From the NCBI RefSeq assembly GCF_002022275.1, contig NZ_MSDF01000026.1:1-32600 (forward strand): a stretch of DNA of 32,600 bases. The letters run 5' to 3'. A program made the translations under genes and the position numbers. How positions within the stretch are numbered: the stretch's first letter is position 1; each line of letters starts with the position of its first letter. Source of the DNA: Pseudomonas fluorescens (GTDB lineage Bacteria > Pseudomonadota > Gammaproteobacteria > Pseudomonadales > Pseudomonadaceae). Positions 7,587 through 14,856 of this stretch are shown piece after piece. The notes beneath the pieces are model-generated. The model was not told the DNA's origin. It saw only the letters and a list, made by a program, of their open reading frames with translations, and made no database searches.

Positions 7587-7897
7587 TGAACGACAGCATT
7601 TACCTCTCGATTCAAAACAGCCCGCGTTTCAAGGAGCTGGTCAGAAAAAGGGAACGATTCGCCTGGATTCTCTCGGCGATCATGCTAGGGCTTTACTCCG
7701 CTTTCATCCTGTTGATTGCTTACGGGCCACAAGTCCTGGGGGCCAAGATCAGCCCCGGTTCGTCGATTACCTGGGGCATTCCCCTGGGCGTCGGACTGAT
7801 TGTGTCCGCCTTCATCCTGACCGGCATCTATGTACGCCGGGCCAACGGCGAATTTGACGACCTGAACAATGCGATTCTCAAGGAGGCTGCGCAATGA
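7586..7897 (+). CDS. yjcH: DUF485 membrane protein (YjcH-like), partner of actP
   Basis: Encodes 103 residues: a polar N-terminus of about 27 residues (NSPRFKELVRKRERFAWILS is the DUF485 signature) and two membrane helices near 28-48 and 61-82. DUF485 genes are usually found directly before ActP-type sodium:solute symporters, as yjcH-actP in E. coli, and the product is presumed to be an accessory protein of the symporter. Here the stop overlaps the actP start in an ATGA arrangement, which couples their translation. The ATG at 7586 has GAGG upstream. A REP doublet and a 250-bp gap separate it from betX, so it probably has its own promoter. Confidence 0.9.
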   Translation: MNDSIYLSIQNSPRFKELVRKRERFAWILSAIMLGLYSAFILLIAYGPQVLGAKISPGSSITWGIPLGVGLIVSAFILTGIYVRRANGEFDDLNNAILKEAAQ

Positions 7898-9552
7898 TCC
7901 GGCGTCTATTGGCTGTATCCGGCGCTTCACTGTTTGCTCCTGCCGTTTGGGCGGCGGATGCGTTGACCGGTGAAGTGCACAAGCAACCGCTGAATATCGC
8001 TGCGATCCTGATGTTTATCGCGTTCGTCGGTGCCACCCTGTGCATCACCTACTGGGCGTCCAAGCGCAACAAGTCGGCGGCTGACTACTATGCAGCCGGC
8101 GGCAAGATCACCGGTTTCCAGAATGGCCTGGCGATTGCCGGCGACTATATGTCGGCGGCGTCCTTCCTGGGCATTTCCGCACTGGTGTATACGTCCGGTT
8201 ATGACGGCCTGATCTATTCGATCGGCTTTCTGGTAGGTTGGCCGATCATTCTGTTCCTGATCGCCGAGCGCCTGCGTAACCTGGGCAAGTACACCTTTGC
8301 CGACGTGGCGTCCTATCGTCTCGGGCAAACCCAGATCCGCAGTCTGTCGGCGTGTGGTTCGCTGGTGGTGGTGGCGTTCTACCTGATCGCGCAGATGGTG
8401 GGTGCGGGCAAGTTGATCCAACTGCTGTTCGGCCTCGACTACCACGTCGCGGTCATCCTTGTGGGTATCCTGATGTGCCTGTATGTGCTGTTTGGCGGCA
8501 TGCTGGCGACCACCTGGGTGCAGATCATCAAGGCAGTGCTGCTGCTGTCCGGTGCCTCGTTCATGGCGCTGATGGTGATGAAACACGTCAACTTCGACTT
8601 CAATGCCCTGTTCTCCGAGGCGATCAAGGTTCACCCTAAAGGTGAGGCGATCATGAGCCCCGGCGGTTTGGTAAAAGACCCGATTTCAGCATTCTCGCTC
8701 GGGCTTGCGCTGATGTTCGGTACGGCGGGTCTGCCACACATCCTGATGCGCTTCTTCACCGTCAGCGACGCTAAAGAAGCCCGCAAGAGCGTGTTCTACG
8801 CCACTGGTTTTATCGGCTACTTCTACATCCTGACCTTTATCATCGGTTTTGGCGCGATCCTGCTGGTCAGCACCAACCCGGCGTTCAAGGATGCTGCAGG
8901 CGCCTTGCTCGGCGGTAACAACATGGCGGCGGTGCACCTGGCCAACGCGGTGGGCGGCAGTATCTTCCTGGGCTTCATTTCGGCTGTGGCGTTTGCCACC
9001 ATCCTCGCGGTGGTTGCCGGCCTGACCCTGGCCGGTGCTTCGGCGGTGTCCCATGACCTGTACGCCAGCGTGATCAAGAAGGGCAAGGCCAACGACAAGG
9101 ATGAGATTCGCGTGTCGAAGATCACCACCATCGCCTTGGGCGTCTTGGCAATCGGTCTGGGTATCCTGTTCGAAAGCCAGAACATCGCGTTCATGGTGGG
9201 CCTGGCGTTCTCCATCGCGGCCAGCTGTAACTTCCCGGTGTTGCTGCTTTCCATGTACTGGAAAAACCTCACCACCCGTGGCGCGATGATTGGCGGCTGG
9301 TTGGGCTTGATCAGTGCCGTAGGCCTGATGATCCTCGGCCCGACCATCTGGGTCTCAATCCTGCACCATGAAAAAGCCATCTTCCCGTACGAGTACCCGG
9401 CGCTGTTCTCGATGATCATTGCGTTCGTCGGCATCTGGTTCTTCTCCATCACCGACAAGTCGGCGGCAGCAGAGAAAGAACGTGCACTGTACTTCCCGCA
9501 GTTTGTGCGTTCGCAGACTGGCCTGGGGGCGAGCGGGGCGGTTAATCACTAA
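7894..9552 (+). CDS. actP: Cation/acetate (solute:sodium) symporter ActP
   Basis: Encodes 552 residues of the solute:sodium symporter family, with an N-terminal signal-like segment and about 13 membrane helices. Typical segments are ADYYAAGGKITGFQNGLAIAGDYMSAASFLG, the TTWVQIIKAVLLLSGA helix, GTAGLPHILMRFFTV and GLTLAGASAVSHDLYA, all near those of E. coli ActP, which takes up acetate and other short carboxylates with sodium. It starts 4 nt inside the DUF485 gene with a perfect AAGGAGG (7880-7886) seven nt before the ATG. The operon ends in a terminator at 9576-9607 facing gltA. Linkage with betX may mean that a related carboxylate, not only acetate, is carried; that is inference. Confidence 0.92.
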   Translation: MIRRLLAVSGASLFAPAVWAADALTGEVHKQPLNIAAILMFIAFVGATLCITYWASKRNKSAADYYAAGGKITGFQNGLAIAGDYMSAASFLGISALVYTSGYDGLIYSIGFLVGWPIILFLIAERLRNLGKYTFADVASYRLGQTQIRSLSACGSLVVVAFYLIAQMVGAGKLIQLLFGLDYHVAVILVGILMCLYVLFGGMLATTWVQIIKAVLLLSGASFMALMVMKHVNFDFNALFSEAIKVHPKGEAIMSPGGLVKDPISAFSLGLALMFGTAGLPHILMRFFTVSDAKEARKSVFYATGFIGYFYILTFIIGFGAILLVSTNPAFKDAAGALLGGNNMAAVHLANAVGGSIFLGFISAVAFATILAVVAGLTLAGASAVSHDLYASVIKKGKANDKDEIRVSKITTIALGVLAIGLGILFESQNIAFMVGLAFSIAASCNFPVLLLSMYWKNLTTRGAMIGGWLGLISAVGLMILGPTIWVSILHHEKAIFPYEYPALFSMIIAFVGIWFFSITDKSAAAEKERALYFPQFVRSQTGLGASGAVNH

Positions 9553-9575
9553 ACGCTGTAACCGTTACAAAAAAA

Positions 9576-9607
9576 TGCCCCGGTCGTGAGATCGGGGCTT
9601 TTTTTTG
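9576..9607 (+). terminator. Terminator of DUF485-actP
   Basis: GCCCCG / CGGGGC stem with a 10-nt loop, preceded by an A-run and followed by eight T residues. Confidence 0.85.
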
Positions 9608-9656
9608 CTTTTATTGCGGGTGGATATCACAAAACTGTTTCTCAAATTCTGCACAA

Positions 9657-9695
9657 ATAAAAACGGCCCCCTTGTGAAAGGAGGCCGTTTTTTAG
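9657..9695 (-). terminator. Terminator of gltA
   Basis: AAACGGCC (9661-9668) and GGCCGTTT (9683-9690) form a stem with A- and T-runs outside. It is about 20 bp past the gltA stop; the flanking runs would let it work in both directions, insulating the convergent actP and gltA transcripts. Confidence 0.88.
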
Positions 9696-9712
9696 ACCAA
9701 ATTGTTAGATGC

Positions 9713-11002
9713 TTACTTGCGATCTTCCAGTTTGGTGATATCACGCGACTCGTAGCCGGTGTACAGCTGGCGCGGGCGGCCAATCTTGTACGGGCTGGAG
9801 AGCATTTCTTTCCAGTGCGAGATCCAGCCTACGGTACGTGCCAGGGCGAAGATCACGGTGAACATGCTGGTTGGAATGCCGATCGCCTTGAGGATGATCC
9901 CCGAGTAGAAGTCGACGTTCGGGTACAGCGAGCGTTCGATGAAGTACGGGTCGGTCAGGGCGATCTCTTCCAGGCGCATGGCCAGTTCGAGTTGCGGATC
10001 GTTTTTGATGCCCAGTTCCTTCAGCACTTCGTCGCAGGTCTTCTTCATCACGGTGGCGCGCGGGTCGCGGTTCTTGTAGACCCGGTGACCGAAGCCCATC
10101 AACTTGAACGGATCGTTCTTGTCCTTGGCCTTGGCGATGAATTTGTCGATGTTCGAGACATCGCCGATTTCATCGAGCATGGTCAGCACGGCTTCGTTCG
10201 CACCGCCGTGGGCAGGGCCCCACAGTGCGGCGATACCGGCGGCGATACAGGCGAACGGGTTGGCACCCGAGGAACCTGCCAGGCGTACGGTGGACGTCGA
10301 GGCGTTCTGTTCGTGGTCGGCGTGGAGGATGAAGATCTTGTCCATCGCGGCGGCCAGCACCGGGCTGATCGGTTTGATCTCGCACGGCGTGTTGAACATC
10401 ATGTGCAGGAAGTTTTCCGCGTACGACAGGTCGTTGCGCGGGTACATCATGGGTTGGCCCATGGAGTACTTGTAAACCATCGCGGCCAGGGTCGGCATCT
10501 TGGCAACCAGGCGGATCGCGGAGATTTCGCGATGCTGCGGGTTATTGATGTCCAGGGAGTCGTGATAGAAGGCCGACAGGGCGCCGACTACGCCGCACAT
10601 GACGGCCATCGGGTGGGCGTCGCGACGGAAGCCGTTGAAGAAGGTCTTCAACTGCTCGTGAACCATGGTGTGGTTCTTCACATTACTGACAAACTTGGCT
10701 TTCTGCTCGGTCGTTGGCAGTTCGCCATTGAGCAGCAGGTAGCAGGTTTCGAGGTAGTCCGACTGCTCGGCCAGTTGCTCGATCGGGTAGCCCCGGTGAA
10801 GCAGAATGCCATTATCGCCATCGATATAGGTGATCTTCGACTCGCAAGAGGCGGTCGACATGAAGCCTGGGTCGAATGTGAAACGGCCCGTGGCCGTCAG
10901 GCCCCGTACGTCGATAACATCGGGACCAACGGTGCCGGTTAAAATGGGCAGCTCGACGGGGGCTGCGCCCTCGATGATCAACTGCGCTTTTTTGTCAGCC
11001 AT
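9713..11002 (-). CDS. gltA: Citrate synthase
   Basis: Encodes 429 residues of a type II (hexameric, Gram-negative) citrate synthase, which condenses oxaloacetate with acetyl-CoA as the first TCA step. Catalytic residues are all present: His265 in GPAHGGANE, His306 in GFGHRVYKNRDPRA and Asp364 in NVDFYSGI, corresponding to His264, His305 and Asp362 of the E. coli enzyme. The nucleotide-sensing N-terminal domain of the NADH-inhibited type (about 1-60, ITYIDGDNGILLHRGYPI following) is intact. A strong AGGAGG precedes the ATG. It is transcribed away from sdhC from its own promoter (11061-11088), the normal Pseudomonas arrangement. Confidence 0.98.
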   Translation of the reverse strand: MADKKAQLIIEGAAPVELPILTGTVGPDVIDVRGLTATGRFTFDPGFMSTASCESKITYIDGDNGILLHRGYPIEQLAEQSDYLETCYLLLNGELPTTEQKAKFVSNVKNHTMVHEQLKTFFNGFRRDAHPMAVMCGVVGALSAFYHDSLDINNPQHREISAIRLVAKMPTLAAMVYKYSMGQPMMYPRNDLSYAENFLHMMFNTPCEIKPISPVLAAAMDKIFILHADHEQNASTSTVRLAGSSGANPFACIAAGIAALWGPAHGGANEAVLTMLDEIGDVSNIDKFIAKAKDKNDPFKLMGFGHRVYKNRDPRATVMKKTCDEVLKELGIKNDPQLELAMRLEEIALTDPYFIERSLYPNVDFYSGIILKAIGIPTSMFTVIFALARTVGWISHWKEMLSSPYKIGRPRQLYTGYESRDITKLEDRK

Positions 11003-11060
11003 GTGGCCTCCTATTTATGCTTCAAATCATCAGACAGACCCCCCACGCAGGGCCCGCACC

Positions 11061-11088
11061 ACTATATTGATATAAATCCAGATGTCAA
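11061..11088 (-). promoter_or_regulatory. Sigma-70 promoter of gltA
   Basis: On the minus strand TTGACA (11088-11083), a 16-nt spacer and TATAGT (11066-11061). The -35 is perfect and the -10 matches five of six bases. It predicts a leader of roughly 50 nt. Confidence 0.75.
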
Positions 11089-11202
11089 TTTGCCTAAAGT
11101 CTTGCTCCAGAAGGCTTTAACCGTACTTTTTCGTCGAAATTGACTGCCATTTACGCCTTTTATCCCGCTAACGCAATCAGCTATTAGGGTGAGGAGCGCG
11201 CG

Positions 11203-11231
11203 TTGTCATTAGTAACCTAACTGTCTATACT
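11203..11231 (+). promoter_or_regulatory. Sigma-70 promoter of the sdh-suc cluster
   Basis: TTGTCA (11203-11208), a 17-nt spacer and TATACT (11226-11231), each matching five of six consensus bases at ideal spacing. Transcription from about 11238 would give a leader near 130 nt before sdhC. Confidence 0.75.
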
Positions 11232-11310
11232 CGGCCACCGACCGCCAAGGGCTTTTGGGCTTGCTTTCATTGGGGGTCGCACTCCCTGGGTGGTGCTTAC
11301 CTGACCAGTG

Positions 11311-11354
11311 CACTCCCCAACAACTTTGCCCTGATTGTTAGGGGCTCTTCAGTG
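11311..11354 (+). promoter_or_regulatory. Stem-loop in the sdhC leader
   Basis: CCCCAACAA (11315-11323) pairs with TTGTT-A-GGGG (11335-11344) with one bulged A and an 11-nt loop; CACT (11311-11314) and AGTG (11351-11354) can close it further. It ends 22 nt before the GTG start, in a leader without a clear Shine-Dalgarno site. A translational control element is possible. Confidence 0.5.
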
Positions 11355-11366
11355 TGAAAAAAAGCC

Positions 11367-11741
11367 GTGAATAGCCAACGACCTGTAAACCTAGACCTAA
11401 GGACCATCAAACTCCCCATCACCGGCGTTACGTCGTTCCTGCACCGTGTTTCCGGCATCATCCTGTTCCTCGGCCTGGGCATCATGCTTTATGCATTGAG
11501 CAAATCCCTGGGTTCCGCGGAAGGTTACGCCGAGGTGAAGGCATGCTTGACCAGCCCGCTGGCCAAGTTCGTAGCATGGGGCCTCCTGTCCGCTCTGCTG
11601 TATCACCTGGTAGCCGGCGTGCGCCACTTGATTATGGATGCGGGCATCGGTGAGACGCTGGAAGGCGGCCGCCTGGGCTCGAAAATCATCATCGCCATTT
11701 CCGTGGTGCTGATCGTTCTCGCAGGAGTTTGGATATGGTAA
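11367..11741 (+). CDS. sdhC: Succinate dehydrogenase cytochrome b556 subunit
   Basis: Encodes 124 residues with three membrane helices (about 25-46, 65-86, 104-123). It aligns well with E. coli SdhC: the RPVNLDLRTIKLPIT N-terminus, Ser23 and Arg27 in TSFLHRVSG (quinone-site residues 27 and 31 in E. coli), and heme-ligand His80 in YHLVAGVRH. With SdhD it anchors complex II in the inner membrane and passes electrons to ubiquinone. The start is GTG at 11367; there is no good ribosome site before it, only an A-rich stretch after a stem-loop. A GTG at 11354 is in another frame and ends after six codons. First gene of the sdhCDAB unit. Confidence 0.96.
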   Translation: MNSQRPVNLDLRTIKLPITGVTSFLHRVSGIILFLGLGIMLYALSKSLGSAEGYAEVKACLTSPLAKFVAWGLLSALLYHLVAGVRHLIMDAGIGETLEGGRLGSKIIIAISVVLIVLAGVWIW

Positions 11742-12103
11742 CCAGCGTTACGAACCTATCGCGTTCGGGCCTCTATGACTGGATGGCGCAGCGTGTGTCT
11801 GCGGTCGTTCTCGCGGCTTATTTCATTTTCCTGATCGGATACCTCGTCGCACACCCGGGCATCACCTTTGAACAATGGCATGGCCTGTTCGCCCACAATG
11901 CGATGCGAATCTTCAGTCTGCTGGCCCTTGTAGCCCTGGGCGCACACGCCTGGGTCGGCATGTGGACCATCGCGACCGACTACCTGACGCCGATGGCGCT
12001 GGGCAAGTCCGCGACCGCAGTCCGTTTCCTCTTCCAGGCAGTCTGCGGCGTTGCAATGTTCGCTTACTTCGTCTGGGGTGTGCAGATTCTTTGGGGTATC
12101 TGA
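11735..12103 (+). CDS. sdhD: Succinate dehydrogenase membrane anchor subunit
   Basis: Encodes 122 residues with three membrane helices. The quinone-site pair Asp82-Tyr83 in WTIATDYLTPMALGKS sits at the same numbers as in E. coli SdhD, and His71 in GAHAWVGMW is at the position of the E. coli heme-pocket region. The ATG at 11735 overlaps the sdhC stop by 7 bp and has AGGAG upstream within sdhC, so the two anchor subunits are translationally coupled. A TTG two codons earlier in frame is less likely. sdhA begins 3 bp after the stop. Confidence 0.96.
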   Translation: MVTSVTNLSRSGLYDWMAQRVSAVVLAAYFIFLIGYLVAHPGITFEQWHGLFAHNAMRIFSLLALVALGAHAWVGMWTIATDYLTPMALGKSATAVRFLFQAVCGVAMFAYFVWGVQILWGI

Positions 12104-12106
12104 TTC

Positions 12107-13879
12107 ATGGCTAACATTCCAACTATTTCCTTCGACGCCATCATTATTGGTGGCGGCGGTGCTGGCATGCGCGCAGCGCTGCAGCTGGCCCAGGGCGGTC
12201 ACAAGACTGCCGTGATCACCAAGGTGTTCCCGACGCGTTCCCACACCGTATCGGCCCAGGGTGGTATCACCTGCGCCATCGCGTCCGCCGACCCGAACGA
12301 TGACTGGCGCTGGCACATGTACGATACCGTCAAGGGTTCCGACTACATCGGTGACCAAGACGCTATCGAATACATGTGTCAGGAAGGCCCGGCTGCGGTC
12401 TACGAGCTGGACCACATGGGCATGCCGTTCTCGCGTACCGAACAGGGTCGTATCTACCAGCGTCCATTCGGCGGCCAGTCGAAGGATTACGGTAAAGGCG
12501 GGCAGGCTGCCCGTACGTGCGCCGCGTCCGACCGTACCGGTCACGCACTGCTGCACACCCTGTATCAGGGCAACCTGAAAGCCGGCACCACGTTCCTGAA
12601 CGAGTACTACGCGGTAGACCTGGTGAAGAACGCCGACGGCGCATTCGTTGGCGTTATTGCCATCTGCATCGAAACCGGCGAAACCACCTACATCCGCGCC
12701 AAGGCTACTGTTCTGGCAACTGGCGGTGCAGGCCGTATCTACGCCTCGACCACCAATGCCCTGATCAACACCGGTGACGGCGTCGGCATGGCACTGCGTG
12801 CCGGCGTGCCGGTACAAGATATTGAAATGTGGCAGTTCCACCCGACCGGTATTGCCGGCGCGGGCGTACTGGTTACCGAAGGTTGCCGTGGTGAAGGTGG
12901 ATACCTGATCAACAAGCACGGCGAGCGTTTCATGGAGCGTTATGCTCCGAACGCGAAAGACCTTGCAGGTCGTGACGTTGTTGCCCGTTCGATGGTTAAA
13001 GAAATCATCGCCGGCAACGGCTGTGGCCCGAACGGCGACCACGTACTGCTGAAACTCGATCACCTCGGTGAAGAAGTACTGCACAGCCGCCTGCCAGGCA
13101 TCTGCGAACTGTCGAAGACGTTCGCACACGTTGACCCTGTTGTTGCTCCGGTTCCGGTTGTTCCAACTTGCCACTATATGATGGGCGGCGTGCCGACCAA
13201 CATTCATGGCCAGGCGATCACCCAGAACGCTGAAGGCGTGGACGAGATCATTCATGGTCTGTTCGCGGTAGGCGAAGTGGCGTGCGTATCGGTACACGGT
13301 GCCAACCGTCTGGGCGGCAACTCGCTGCTCGACCTGGTGGTGTTCGGCCGCGCTGCCGGCCTGCACCTCGAAAAAGCGCTGACCGACGGCATCGAATACG
13401 ATGACGCCACCGACGCCAACATCGAAACAGCCCTTGCCCGTCTGAACGCTCTGAATGAGCGCACCGATGGCGAAGACGTGGCAACCCTGCGTCGCGAGCT
13501 GCAAAGCTGCATGCAGAACTACTTCGGTGTATTCCGTACCGGCGAATACATGCAGAAGGGTATTGCCCAGCTGGCCGACCTGCGCGTGCGCATCGCCAAC
13601 GTCAAGATCAACGATAAGAGCCAGGCGTTCAACACCGCTCGTATCGAAGCCCTTGAATTGCAAAACCTGCTGGAAGTGGCTGAAGCGACTGCGATTGCCG
13701 CCGAGGTTCGTAAAGAATCCCGTGGTGCTCACGCTCGTGAAGACTTTGAAGACCGCGACGACGAAAACTGGTTGTGCCACACCCTGTACTTCCCGGGTGA
13801 CAAGCGCGTAACCAAGCGTGCCGTGAACTTCTCGCCGAAGACGGTGCCGACGTTTGAACCGAAGATTCGGACTTACTAA
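12107..13879 (+). CDS. sdhA: Succinate dehydrogenase flavoprotein subunit
   Basis: Encodes 590 residues. The FAD-binding GGGGAG is at 15-20, and the histidine that carries covalent FAD is His46 in RSHTVSAQGG. Substrate-site signatures follow: HPTG in MWQFHPTGIAG, the catalytic-arginine block AGRDVVARSM, CHYMMGGVPTN and HGANRLGGNSLLD. The length and the C-terminal domain are complete. It oxidises succinate to fumarate on the cytoplasmic side and passes electrons to SdhB. The ATG follows the sdhD stop by 3 bp, with only a weak GGGG-type ribosome site, which suggests dependence on upstream translation. Confidence 0.98.
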   Translation: MANIPTISFDAIIIGGGGAGMRAALQLAQGGHKTAVITKVFPTRSHTVSAQGGITCAIASADPNDDWRWHMYDTVKGSDYIGDQDAIEYMCQEGPAAVYELDHMGMPFSRTEQGRIYQRPFGGQSKDYGKGGQAARTCAASDRTGHALLHTLYQGNLKAGTTFLNEYYAVDLVKNADGAFVGVIAICIETGETTYIRAKATVLATGGAGRIYASTTNALINTGDGVGMALRAGVPVQDIEMWQFHPTGIAGAGVLVTEGCRGEGGYLINKHGERFMERYAPNAKDLAGRDVVARSMVKEIIAGNGCGPNGDHVLLKLDHLGEEVLHSRLPGICELSKTFAHVDPVVAPVPVVPTCHYMMGGVPTNIHGQAITQNAEGVDEIIHGLFAVGEVACVSVHGANRLGGNSLLDLVVFGRAAGLHLEKALTDGIEYDDATDANIETALARLNALNERTDGEDVATLRRELQSCMQNYFGVFRTGEYMQKGIAQLADLRVRIANVKINDKSQAFNTARIEALELQNLLEVAEATAIAAEVRKESRGAHAREDFEDRDDENWLCHTLYFPGDKRVTKRAVNFSPKTVPTFEPKIRTY

Positions 13880-13890
13880 GGGTGGCTGCC

Positions 13891-14595
13891 ATGTTGAAAG
13901 TCAGTGTTTACCGCTACAACCCTGATCAGGACGCCGCGCCGTTCATGCAGGAATTCCAGGTCGATACCGGTGGTAAAGACCTGATGGTGCTGGACGTGCT
14001 GGCCCTGATCAAAGAGCAGGACGAAGGTTTCTCCTATCGTCGCTCTTGCCGTGAAGGTGTGTGCGGTTCCGACGGCATGAACATCAACGGCAAAAACGGC
14101 CTGGCGTGCATCACGCCGCTGTCTGCTGTGGTGAAAGGCAACAAGCTGATCGTTCGTCCTCTGCCAGGTTTGCCGGTTATCCGTGACCTGGTCGTCGATA
14201 TGAGCATCTTCTACAAGCAATACGAGAAAGTTAAGCCATTCCTGCAGAACGACACGCCGGCTCCGGCCATCGAACGTCTGCAGTCCCCGGAAGAGCGTGA
14301 AAAGCTCGACGGTCTGTACGAGTGCATTCTGTGCGCTTGCTGCTCGACCTCGTGCCCGTCCTTCTGGTGGAACCCGGACAAATTCCTGGGTCCAGCTGCA
14401 CTGCTGCAAGCGTATCGCTTCCTGGCAGACAGCCGTGACACCAAGAAGTCCGAGCGTCTGGCTTCACTGGATGACCCGTTCAGCGTATTCCGCTGCCGCG
14501 GGATCATGAACTGCGTCAACGTATGTCCCAAAGGCCTGAACCCGACTAAGGCCATTGGTCACATCCGTAACATGCTGCTGCAAAGCGGCGTGTAA
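13891..14595 (+). CDS. sdhB: Succinate dehydrogenase iron-sulfur subunit
   Basis: Encodes 234 residues. The N-terminal ferredoxin domain binds [2Fe-2S] through Cys53, Cys58 and Cys73, with Asp61 in the place of a fourth Cys as in E. coli. The C-terminal domain carries the [4Fe-4S] and [3Fe-4S] ligands in CILCACCSTSCPSFWWNP (145-162) and CRGIMNCVNVCPKGLNP. SdhB wires the flavin to the quinone site. A GTG at 13882 is in frame, but the ATG at 13891 gives the usual family N-terminus (MLKVSVYRYNPD) and has GGGTGG at proper distance. It follows sdhA by 11 bp. Confidence 0.97.
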   Translation: MLKVSVYRYNPDQDAAPFMQEFQVDTGGKDLMVLDVLALIKEQDEGFSYRRSCREGVCGSDGMNINGKNGLACITPLSAVVKGNKLIVRPLPGLPVIRDLVVDMSIFYKQYEKVKPFLQNDTPAPAIERLQSPEEREKLDGLYECILCACCSTSCPSFWWNPDKFLGPAALLQAYRFLADSRDTKKSERLASLDDPFSVFRCRGIMNCVNVCPKGLNPTKAIGHIRNMLLQSGV

Positions 14596-14635
14596 CCGAC
14601 GTTGTAACAAAGCAGGACCGTTGTGCCCGTAAATG

Positions 14636-14669
14636 CTACGGCGCAGGCTTCAACCGGCGCCGTAGTTTT
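14636..14669 (+). terminator. Terminator-like hairpin between sdhB and sucA
   Basis: CTACGGCGC (14636-14644) and GCGCCGTAG (14657-14665) form a perfect 9-bp stem with a 12-nt loop followed by only four T residues. This would attenuate rather than stop transcription into sucA, or end the sdh message if sucA has its own promoter. Confidence 0.6.
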
Positions 14670-14732
14670 AACTTGAGCAGCGACTTACAAAGCCGCGGCT
14701 CTTATTTTGAAGAAATGAGACAAGCAGGGGCA

Positions 14733-14750
14733 TTCGGGTTGGTACCCGAA
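14733..14750. promoter_or_regulatory. Hairpin or operator-like palindrome upstream of sucA
   Basis: TTCGGGT - TGGT - ACCCGAA is a perfect 7-bp inverted repeat in the 261-bp sdhB-sucA gap, about 105 bp before the sucA start. It could be an operator or an RNA hairpin; no binding protein can be named from the sequence. Confidence 0.35.
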
Positions 14751-14856
14751 CTATCAGCGTGATCCTAAGTGGCTTGTTTTGGTCGCTGCACTTGGCCTTT
14801 TGCAAGCAAACTCGGTGTTTTCGCCGGTGGTGTCCCCAAATCGAGGGTGACCAAGC

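Noticed and set aside
9605..10942. A 445-codon plus-strand frame opposite gltA
   Set aside because: Begins within the terminator region and mirrors gltA; shadow.
11756..13780. A 674-codon minus-strand frame opposite sdhD-sdhA
   Set aside because: Antisense shadow of two well-conserved genes, no family resemblance.
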